Shown piece after piece: positions 45,721-54,333 of a stretch of 54,333 bases of DNA. The position numbers and the translations under genes are program-made. Origin of the DNA: Gnetum montanum (lineage: Eukaryota; Streptophyta; Gnetopsida; Gnetales; Gnetaceae); assembly GCA_015680685.1 (NCBI GenBank), contig MNCI01025282.1:549669-604001 (forward strand), read 5' to 3'. The notes beneath the pieces were generated by a model that ran no database searches, was not told the DNA's origin, and saw only the letters and a list, made by a program, of their open reading frames with translations. Each line of letters begins with the position of its first letter. Position 1 is the stretch's first letter.

Positions 45721-47830
45721 ACCTCAATAGATGGACAACCACACTCAATTTTTCAAATCTCCTCCTTCCAACTTAGTCATGGGGGAGATTTCCATCCATA
45801 CTAATCATATACATGGCTCCTCAATTTTTCTATTTTTTTGTTGTACACATTTTTTTTTTTTGCAAATTGTTTATTTTAAACCTTTTTAATTTTAAAACTT
45901 TTTCCTATTTTACACCATTGTTAGTACATTTAAACTATTTTTGAATATTTTACACTTATATATTTTACTTTATTTTAGTGTGATTTTCTAATTTCTATTA
46001 ATAAACATGCTTTGTGCCAACAAGAGACAGTGGTGTTGTAGTTGTTGTTAATGGTGGTTTGGGCTTGATGTTTTTGTTTGCTAATGTCTAGTTTCTATTT
46101 TTGAATTTTTGTACTAATAGCTAAGACATGGTTTCTCTTTCATGAAATAGGTAGTGAGTCCATGACATTCATCCATCCATAAAAATTTATGGTTTTCCTC
46201 ATTTTGGAAATATGAGGTCCCTTTCATTAGATAAATCTTTAATAAATTTGTGACCTTGGTGGTTTTTAGAATTAGGAAGGATTCAAAGGTTTGCACAGGA
46301 CGTGACTTCAAGGGGATTTAATACCCTTTGTACTTTTCTACTTATTTAGGTGCATGAATATTTTCATGGATTTATTATTGTCCCATGTCAACCATAAATA
46401 GGAAGTTAGATAAGTCTTTGCATAGTGTGGTTCCCATTCAAAAGAAAATAACAAATAAAAACAAAAACAATTTTAAAAATGGTGGGAATTTAAAGCACAC
46501 CCTTTAGAAAAATAAACAAGCTACAAGCACTGGTTATGGGATTAGAAAGACATGTTACCCATGCCTAAAGGTCCCCTCTATCTAAAACCCTCTGTCACTT
46601 TCTGCTTCTCTTTTCCTCTTCTTAAGGAACAGTGGTTGTTCTGTGGGAGCACTCTTATGTCTCAAGGGGGAAATCAGTCTTGGAGTCGTAATGTAAAGTC
46701 ACTGAAAGTGCTTGGTTTTGGACTAGACTGAAGATGGATCTTCTCAGGTTATTTAAACACACTTCCATAAGGGACTTCTTATGACTTCAATTTGGAATTC
46801 CATACCACCTTCTCCATCATCCATCCATGCTGCCCATAACTCACCTCAATGCTAGTGTCCATGTTCTTGTTTGGTGTCTTTGCCTAACGTATTTGAATTC
46901 CTTGATAGAATCTTTCAAGTTTTAGTCCTTAACTTTCATAAATCATTAATCACCTATAGGGCCCATGGACTCCTTAGGTTGAGGTTATGTAAGGGCAAAC
47001 AGGACATGTGCCTACTATGGGGAGGACCCACTTCCATATCTCTTTGTTGGATTCATTAAGCACCTCATCCTTAGGCATTTTTGCAATCAAAATCTTTCAT
47101 GCACCCATCTTCTGCATCTGATCATGTGTTCCTTTAAGTATTTTCTTTAATTCACACATTCTCCATCAAAATTTTAAATTTCTAAGCTTCTAAAGACCCT
47201 CTTCAATGATTTCATCATATTCTTGGCTTTTCTAGGACTCCATAGACTCCAAATTCATTCAAAATTCCTTTTATTTTTCAAAATATTCAAATTTCAAAAT
47301 TTTGTTTACAAACCTCATAAACAGGGCCCTGTCAATGGTGCCCATGCATATACGAGGCCTCGTATACATAGCCCTATCAATGCAACACAAAAATACTATA
47401 TATATGCATGACCCCCCTTAGAAATTATCACATTTTCTCTTAAATGCCCAAGGATTTTTTGCAAATTTCAGAGCCCAAAACCTTCCATAGTCCATAACTT
47501 CCTAACTGTTTGCTCAAATCACTCCATTCTTCAACCCTGTAGCTCATGGAGGTAAGCTCTTAGTCGTGGGGGCCATAAACATGTTGTTTTTGATAGAAAT
47601 TTTTTTGCCATTTTTCTAACTCCCACAAAGGTTTAACTAAGGAATTATCATTAAAAAATCAAATTACAAGAGCTAAACCTTTTCAATGAGCTCTAGTAAC
47701 AATTACAATAAAAAATTAATTAATAAAATGATCAATCTACCATGGTCTAACCGTAGCCAAGTGTAACTAATTAATAAGATAAGGTATCCAAAAATTATAA
47801 GTTACACATGATATCTACTAATCCACAAAT
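45721..47830 (+). other. Element A post-pol non-coding region
   Basis: About 2.1 kb, T-rich at first (45830-45990), with no recognised coding sequence. Landmarks shared with element C (ATTAGAAAGACATGTTACC at about 46541; AATACTATATATA near 47391) identify the region. It carries a perfect 18-bp palindrome TATACGAGGCCTCGTATA at about 47348-47365, close to the TATATATA word. Confidence 0.55.
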
Positions 47831-50230
47831 GTGTTGTGACTGCAGATAGCACCAAAAGACAAATACAAATAAGAAGGAGGATCCTCTCAACCAAGGGAAA
47901 AATGACCAAGAATGGGAAGGGGCCAAGAAAAGGCCCAAGAAGAACTGATCACAACCCATGCCACATGACCTCTTAGGGAAGAGACCGAAGTGGAGTTTGT
48001 TCATCAAATTCCAAAACATGTGGCAGCAACAGAACCTTCCCACCAAGATGATGCACCAACTCAATAAGCGAACCTTGAGGTAACCTTGACAGAAGCCTGC
48101 CTAAACCAAATCAGATCAAGGAAGGTCCAAAAGATAGTGCTCCAAGAGTTGAACTTTAGCCCTTTCTTAGAGTAAGCACCTAAAGAGGTACAAGACCAAT
48201 TGAAGACCTCTTCCATGTGGCTAATTATCACTTCCAATGGGGAGTGGTACATGGAAGAGGCATTCCAATTTTGGAGCAACAAGCAGGTTAGTTCAATGGT
48301 CAAGATAAAGGAAATTTAAGTGTCCTACTTGATGAAAGCCATTGTAGAGGCACTTAGGTTGCTTGAAACTAGGAAAAATCTCATCGAGATCTTGTTGTAG
48401 GCAAATCCTAGCATCAAAAAGGAAAGGGTTTAGTGGTTCTATGGTGCCGATTTCAAGGAGTACAATGTGCTCACACTAGTAGAAAGAATCCATTACAAGA
48501 TTGCAACCTTTCATCTAAATGCCATGGTGAGGCCTAGTAATATCACTGCCTTTTTTGCCTATGCATGTGTTGATTTGAGTGGAAGATTCCAAGTTAACCT
48601 TCCATAGCCAATCTTTCTGGAGATAGAGAAGTGGTTCAAGAAGAATGAACATGGAAGGAAGGCACTTCCCTTCCCATGCCTCATCAAAATCCTATGTTAA
48701 AGGGAAGGAATAGTCTGCTACACTAATGATATTGTTCGATGTACTTTGATTGCTAATTGGGCAAAGATGATGAAGGACAAAACTCCTACAACAACAATCT
48801 AGAAAGAGGAGTAGCATCCATCACCTCCACATAGCACTCAGAAAATAATGATAGATGTCGCTACAACATCCCAATGGTTGCATGATTTCCAAGAATGGCT
48901 CTTAAGCGAGCAAGAGCAACAAGTGAGCATGAGTAGTGGAGACCCATCTGTGTATAGACCCACCTAAATGAGGTGGCCCAAACAGTTACGCTGATGGGGG
49001 AAGGTGGATCCATTTTCTCTACCCAACGAATGTAATTATTCACAAGGTTGAATCCTAGTGCCAGAGAGGTAATGGTATCTCTCTCAAAATAACAATAGCT
49101 CCCAGATATTTCTAGAAACATCATAACCTTTTCAATACACTTGGAGAAGGATGAGGAGGCAACAGTATTGGTGATGTAGCACCAAGGGCAAGAGATAATA
49201 GCAAAGGTGGTTATTCAATGGACCTGTGGTATCTATACTAGACATCACTACACTTAAATATGTGCATACATCTATAGGAACCATAATCCATAGACTAAGT
49301 ATAACACAACATCAACAACTACTAGACTAATTAGTAGGAATCAGGCAACCACTTTTGGATGTCTTTGACCTACTAGATAATATAACTACAACCCAGTCGG
49401 AGTTGCTAGAGGCAAGGGACAAGAATATTATATTGGAAGGTCAACTCGAAAAAGCTAAGAAGCTGAATGGATGCTTGGCTATGAAAGTTACTAAACTGAG
49501 AGCCCAAATTACCAACCTTGCATTTCTCAACCCAGCATTCATAAGAGATAAAGCTCCTGAATAGATTCACACTAGGTTGAAAGGGGTGAGGGTGCAATGG
49601 AGACAACGGTGTTCTATCGATCCTTGGTAGAGGCCACCCAGCATAAAATTTAGAAGGCCTTGGATCTAACTCGCTAGGAGAATGTGTAGCTGACTGCAAA
49701 AAATCATCGCTTGCGAAACGTTAATGAGCATAAACAAAAATCAACTAATTTTATCCATCAACAGTAGAAGTAACTAACTAGAGCAAATACAGAGTTAAGG
49801 AGATTGGTAGTTGAGAATAAAAACCTCTCCATGGAGGAGGTTTGTGCCCTTTGCCAAAAGACTGTAATAAAGGTAGCCACCTGGAAATCAAAGGCTCTCA
49901 AATTTGAGAGACTCAAATATCGCTACAAAGACCAAGTTGGCCTATAGAAGGAAATAAATGAGAAACACATTCAAGTGACAAAGGCAAATGTGAATGAGAT
50001 GCTCTAGCAACTCCAACAAGGACACAAATTATGGCAGCTCATCATTAATGGGATTGATCCCTAGAGCAAGGAGAAGAAGATGAAGGAATTATTGGATGCC
50101 TTTTGCCTTCTATCAGAGGTAGTAGCTGCATCAGCACAGTCACAACCTCCTCAGCCACCATGCGCACCCAATGCTAGCAAAGGTCCTTTAGAATCTCAAA
50201 AACCTCCACCAGCTGGGACTATTTGATCTT
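47830..50230 (+). pseudogene. Element A 3' ORF (env position), function unknown
   Basis: A broken but coherent coding region between pol and the 3' LTR. A basic N-terminal part (about 47850-48000) is followed by a globular stretch at about 48080-48800 (QIRSRKVQKIVLQELNF, WLIITSNGEWYMEEAFQFW, FYGADFKEYNVL, MVRPSNITAFFAYACVD). Next is a Leu/Lys/Glu coiled-coil-like region 49355-49564, more helical remnants, and a Pro-rich end (PPQPPCAPNASKG) stopping near 50226. Two relatives are in the window: 14190-14548 joined with 52106-52693, both from element C. Athila elements carry an extra ORF here (family knowledge). I could not identify a fusion peptide or membrane segment. Confidence 0.6.
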
Positions 50231-50429
50231 ATCAACCATCTTCATGTTGTTAGAGGATGTGTTGTCTAGTTTAAAGTAGTCATATCATGGCATTCAACTT
50301 TGTGTCATGAACACCACAAATTTTGTAATGATGTTGATCCGTACACTCAAGCACTCAGTTTTGTTATGTCAAGTGTTAGTTAATAATTCCATACCCTTCT
50401 AATTTTTTAAGGAGACTCAAGGATGAGTT

Positions 50430-50449
50430 TTCATTCAGTTGTGGGGGTA
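50430..50449 (+). other. Element A polypurine tract
   Basis: TTCAGTTGTGGGGGTA precedes the LTR start TGATGAAGAG. Element E has the same site on the minus strand (complement of 53651-53675). Confidence 0.7.
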
Positions 50450-52105
50450 TGATGAAGAGTTAAAGTATTGCATCAATGTAGCGTTTACTATGTTTACGAG
50501 GCCTCGTCGAAGCAACTCCACAATAAAGTCTATAAATATGCAGTCAGCCACTATCTTTATGAAGGTCTTATCATAGTTGTAGCAAAGCTCTTGCAATTTT
50601 GTCATTTGAAGTTAGAATATTTTTTCTCAGTGCCCATAGTAGCAGTCAAAAAGTGTATAAATCTTTATTCCAGCACTGATGTACCTAAGCACACTAGTGT
50701 GAATGGTGACAAAGACAAGCCTTTTGATCAAACCTTGCAATACTTAGAATAGATTAATGATTTATTTTTTCATTTACCGTTTTCATTGATTACGCAATTA
50801 ATTAAGATAAGTAAAAATTTAATTAATTAACTAATTAAGATAAATAGATTAAACACATAAGTACGACCACTTCAAGTATAACATACAACGCTTGGTAATC
50901 CCAGCAGTGCTTAACTCTTGATAACCTAGCAGTGTTGTATGCATTTAGGATGTGTATAGAAAGTGGGATTGGATGCTTATGTTAGGATAGTTAGTTATTA
51001 ATTAGCAATAAAATTAGTTAAATTGAGTTTCAACTTGTTATCAATCGTAGGTGAATAAAATATAAAATAATAAAAATCATGTGCACCAATTACACTTAAC
51101 CATACAACTAAGCTTCACAAGTGTGGTTACAAGGAAAATGATCATTACGATTAGATTTTACTTCCTAAAATGAGCATACTTAGTGATGAGTTGCATTTTG
51201 GGAAACCACGATATCGCAGCCCAACCGTGATATTGCATACGCGATATCGCAGCCTGTCTTCTCATCTATAAATAAGAGGTAGACAAATCAATTAGGAATG
51301 ATTATTATTATTATTAAGAGTTAGTAAGTAGTTCTTAGTTTAAATGTTTTAATTTCTTTCTCTCAACCCTTTTCCTCCTAGTTTATGCCCGCAGTGTGGT
51401 GATTGTAATTGTACAGCATCCTTTATTCGAGTGTGATGTACTTGGACATGCACATGACCGGCAATAAAGATTGAGATTACTTCATCATTGCAGCATTTAC
51501 TTAGATTAATTATTTATTTACTTGTTATTTACTGCTTTCCTAATTAATCTCTCTCATCCTTAAACTCATGTTAGACGTGGAATGAGTACGACTTGATTAC
51601 GAGCATTTAAGTGTGACTACTTGGTAACCCAGTAGCGTACCTAGGATCTACGCTTGGTAATCCCAGTGGTAGTCATGCATGAAGTCCAAAATGTGTACGG
51701 ATAATCAAGGAACGGATGCTTATCGCACTTAGGCTAGCTAGATTCCTTTTCACCCTTTCTCTTTTAGCTTAGATAATATTATCTTTCATTGCCTTCAGGA
51801 GTAGCATTAGGTTAGAAACACATCATACACCTCACTCTAGACTAAACCATACGTGACAAAGCTAATACTAGTCCAGGTGGGAAGACAACAAACTACAACC
51901 TAAGGCTAATTATCTAGATGCCACAACTAGTCCATCTGCAAAGTTAAACCGGATCATGCGTGTAACGCTCATATTCATATGGTTGAGTGTAGGGGTACCT
52001 CACCACTCATCACTTAGGAACTTAAGGTCTATGGAACTCAATCAGATTGCATGTGAACACTTGTAATTCATATGGTTAGGCATAGGGTATACTCGTCACT
52101 CATCA
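50450..52105 (+). repeat. Element A 3' LTR (interrupted by a solo LTR)
   Basis: Starts TGATGAAGAGTTAAAG and ends ACTCGTCACTCATCA. It is 822 bp after removing the inserted LTR and one CTTAG. TATAAATA lies at about 50532. It has a palindrome ACGAGGCCTCGT near 50496. It aligns with the 5' LTR at 14549-15620 but has one promoter copy and an AATTAATTAA-type expansion near 50800-50850. No PBS follows it, so it is a 3' LTR. Confidence 0.85.
51184..52012 (+). repeat. C-family solo LTR inside element A 3' LTR
   Basis: 829 bp, TGATGAGTTGCATTTTGG to CTCACCACTCATCA, flanked by a perfect target duplication CTTAG (51179-51183 and 52013-52017). Removing it restores the element A LTR order seen at 15500-15620. 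Its promoter region has the palindromic GCGATATCG/ATACGCGATATCGC words (51209-51256) and TATAAATA at about 51269. Confidence 0.9.
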
Positions 52106-52693
52106 CTTACTCTGACAAATAATGGAGAATGGTATATAGGAGAAACACTTTAGTTTTGACAAAATTAAAAAGCTGATGTGACAGTTAAAATTGAAGGAAA
52201 CTTGGTGTCTTACTTAGTTAAGGCAATGGCAGAGATATTGAATGTGCCTAATCAAGGAGCAAAGGTGGCACAAATATCAACCAGATCTAACACAGACACT
52301 AGGAAGCTATGGTTACAACGAGCGTATGGCAAGGAAGATAAAGAATATAGTGAATTGATTGCGGAAGAAAAGATGTATGTTAAAATTGAAACTTATCACT
52401 TATTTCCTACCAAAAGATTGAATAGAATCTCTACATAAGCGGCTAAAGGGAGTGCAATATTAATGGAAAAATTAAATGCAAACATTGCTCACCTTTACTT
52501 CATAGAAATCCAAATACAATTCAAAGAGGAGAAGGCAATGAAGTTAACATTTCCATTTCCTTGCATTATCTGAAAGTTATGTAAAGTAGATGGTATCCAA
52601 GGGTATACAAATGATGCATTAAAGAAGGCACAAAATGCTTCCTATGCTAAAATGCTTGAGCTAGTGCCTCCCAAAATGGACCAATTATAAAGA
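52106..52693 (+). pseudogene. Element C 3' ORF, second part
   Basis: Resumes the frame broken at 14548: LTNNGEWYIGET, then an open part 52178-52438 (VKIEGNLVSYLVKAMAEIL ...). It is homologous to element A at 48223-48800 (TSNGEWYMEEA, VKIKE, VSYLMKAIVEAL). Some stops are present. It ends at 52693 where element E inserted. The position of the break shows that A inserted into C. Confidence 0.7.
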
Positions 52694-53650
52694 TGATGAG
52701 TGGCGAGGTACCCCTACACTCAACCATACGAAATGAGCGTAGCACGCGTGATCCAGTTGAACTCCGCAAACTAAATGCCTAAACGCCGCAAAGAACACTT
52801 GGGGTTAATTAATCGTTTTCTTCCTAGACTTGTTGTTGTCACGGTGTATGGTTAAGTAAGTCTGAGGTATATGATTTTTTTGGTATTTTCAGGTTTTTAT
52901 CCTATGCTAAAGAGTGAAGGGTTGAGAGACTAAAACTAACTCTAACTACAGAACTAAGTCCTAGCATCAGCATCTGTTCCCACTTGCCGTACACACCCTG
53001 AACTGTGCAACTATGGCTACCACATGCTAATCGTTACTGGGATTACCACACGTAACGCACGTGCTTGAAGCAGTCGTACTGACGCACGTAACTAGCCTAA
53101 GTGTGACAAGCAGCCGATTCCTTGACTAGTCATACACATCCATAGATGCTCGTAATCAAGTCATACTTGTCCCACGTTCTAGGAGATAAGGGTGAGAGAA
53201 TCTAATTGCGATGAGTAGCCAATTCCTTGGCTAGCCATACACATTCGTCAATGCTCGTAACCAAGTCGTACTTGTGCCGCGTTACTAGGAAAGCAGTAAA
53301 TAACATTAAATAAACCTATCCATGTACTATAAGATTTATACACAAAGCTCGTCTTTATTGTCGTACACAACTTGCGTTCAGGTATAAAGCTGCTCGAATA
53401 AAGAACCGTTCACTTGGGGGACTCCTACTGCGGGCACATGGAAAATATTCTATCTCTGGGGTGATCAATCTGCCAGAGCTTTGCTACTTTACGTCTATGA
53501 TGTGAAATGAGGGGAGTGCTGCCTCTTATTTATAGATTTGGTGGCAGACCGTGATATCGCGTACGCGATATCGCAGGGGACGACGTGATATCGTGTACGC
53601 GATATTGCATCCCCTACGATATTGCGGCTTGTGCATATCACGTCTCATCA
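52694..53650 (-). repeat. Element E 3' LTR
   Basis: 957 bp; the plus strand starts TGATGAGTGGCGAGGTACC and ends ATCACGTCTCATCA. The promoter region (about 53540-53640) holds GATATCGCGTACGCGATATC, a perfect 20-bp palindrome, and near-repeats of it; TATAAATA in element sense is near 53530. Internally, a segment of about 110 bp containing CGTACTTGT/GCCGCGTTACT words is duplicated (about 53080-53180 and 53190-53290). Confidence 0.85.
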
Positions 53651-54333
53651 TACCCCCATGACTGAATGAAAACTCATCCTTGAGTTCCTTACAATAATAT
53701 CGGGTAGGTATGGAATTATTGATGGGAATGAAACTAATGGGATGACATGTGAATGGATCATTATTACAAGACTTGACAAAACTGGTGTTCATAACAACAA
53801 GGGTGAACACCTTATTACAATGCCATCAGGCCACATTTGGTAGCTGAGAGAAAAGAGGAGAGAGAAGAGAAGAGAAGAAGAGAGAAGAGTCTTGCTGCTG
53901 CCAACGCCTAGATTGCGCCTTCCGTTGTCCATCTGTAAGTGCATCATCAATTCTACTCCTTGCATAGTTGCTTCAGCGCTCCATTCCAAGTGTTTGCTCC
54001 AGATCCAATCCGTTGTTGTATGATTGCCATTTGCACACACAACATAATCATATATTAGCAAGGGTAATTGAATCATTAAGTAAATAATACCTTGCTTCGG
54101 TGTAGGTCCATTGGCTAGGTTGTGGTATGGCTAATATGGACCTGGGAAGATGTAGTCATGATGACTACCGTAGGTGTAGGGGTTAGGAAGAAAATAAAAA
54201 ATTTCGGGGCTTGGGAGAAAAATCAAAAAAAGGGGGCCCTGTACCCCCATGACTAATCGCGAATCTTCGGTAGCGTTAGAATGGAGAAAGAAAAGGAGTA
54301 AGAAAGATAGGTAAAAAGGGACAACTATGGCAT
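53651..54333 (-). other. Element E 3' internal region
   Basis: Matches the non-coding stretch just before the LTR of element A for the first ~100 bp (53651-53745). Beyond that nothing was recognised except a GA-rich simple repeat at about 53845-53890. The ORFs 53526-53810 and 53789-54076 have no domain. Confidence 0.45.

Larger units (their letters stand above)
14549..52105 (+). mobile_element. Element A: nested composite Ty3/gypsy element
   Basis: A plus-strand element inserted in the 3' ORF of element C. Its pieces are 5' LTR 14549-15620, PBS, gag, protease, RT to 20136, [Tat2 insertion], RNase H and integrase 38137-39267, [element D], then integrase and 3' ORF 44288-50230, PPT and 3' LTR 50450-52105. 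Integrase is present twice (38690-39267 and 44640-45700) at roughly 78 percent identity by eye. The right part may therefore come from a second copy joined by recombination. CTTAC follows the 3' LTR at 52106; at the left only GTGG-T remains, so the left target duplication is eroded. Confidence 0.7.
52694..54333 (-). mobile_element. Element E: C-family element, 3' end, runs off window
   Basis: A minus-strand element inserted in the 3' ORF of element C. Its 3' LTR is 52694-53650, and PPT-side sequence (complement of about 53651-53695, including GGATGAGTTTTCATTCAG) is nearly the same as element A at 50420-50449. Internal sequence continues to the right edge. AAAGA at 52689-52693 would be the left target duplication. 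Confidence 0.75.

Noticed and set aside
51180-52110. Reading 52013-52105 as an independent short repeat
   Set aside because: It is the tail of the element A 3' LTR, separated by the solo LTR; the CTTAG duplication explains the two similar ...CTCATCA ends.

Overview
The window looks like gene-poor, transposon-packed nuclear DNA of a seed plant. It is almost entirely old Ty3/gypsy LTR retrotransposons nested inside one another, with frames broken by stops and indels. Slow decay, very long elements, many C-to-T/G-to-A changes and a host gene with transposon-filled introns fit a gymnosperm such as a conifer best. That assignment is inference; nothing in the window fixes the species. No rRNA, tRNA gene, CRISPR array or bacterial gene was seen.

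Layout. 1-4551: 3' end of a plus-strand Tat/Ogre-type element (Tat1: second RNase H, integrase, hairpin repeat array, PPT, 3' LTR). 4552-7715: the only host-gene DNA, holding the last two exons of an ERA-like GTPase (KH-domain end), exactly spliceable and uninterrupted. 7716-14548 plus 52106-52693: element C (LTR, tRNA-Asp-type PBS, gag, protease, then a deletion of RT-RNase H-integrase, then a 3' ORF), split by element A. 14549-52105: element A, a related full-length element, itself split by two further insertions. The first is Tat2 (20137-38131, minus strand, 18.0 kb, 5-bp target duplication ATGCT). The second is an Athila-like minus-strand element D (39268 to about 44287), whose LTR carries a solo LTR (39981-40845). 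Element A's 3' LTR (50450-52105) is interrupted by another solo LTR (51184-52012, target duplication CTTAG). 52694-54333: 3' LTR and 3' end of a minus-strand element E that runs off the right edge.

Two things stand out. First, Tat2 carries, between its protease and reverse transcriptase, an antisense (plus-strand) multi-exon gene with TATA box, good start context, GT-AG introns and poly(A) signal (about 26.9-31.8 kb). Second, Tat1 and Tat2 share tandem arrays whose unit is a short hairpin (usually 4-bp stem, 6-base loop) followed by an AAACT-like tail. The stem bases differ between arrays but change in compensating pairs. These arrays follow integrase in both elements and also bracket the antisense gene.

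How the parts relate: gag, protease, RT, RNase H and integrase are the usual retrotransposition machinery, and nearly every copy here is visibly disabled. The nesting gives a relative time order: C, then A, then Tat2 and D inside A, then the solo LTRs. E also inserted after C, but its order relative to A, Tat2 and D is not set by the nesting. All boundaries were read by eye from repeated termini and target duplications. No alignment or database search was run.
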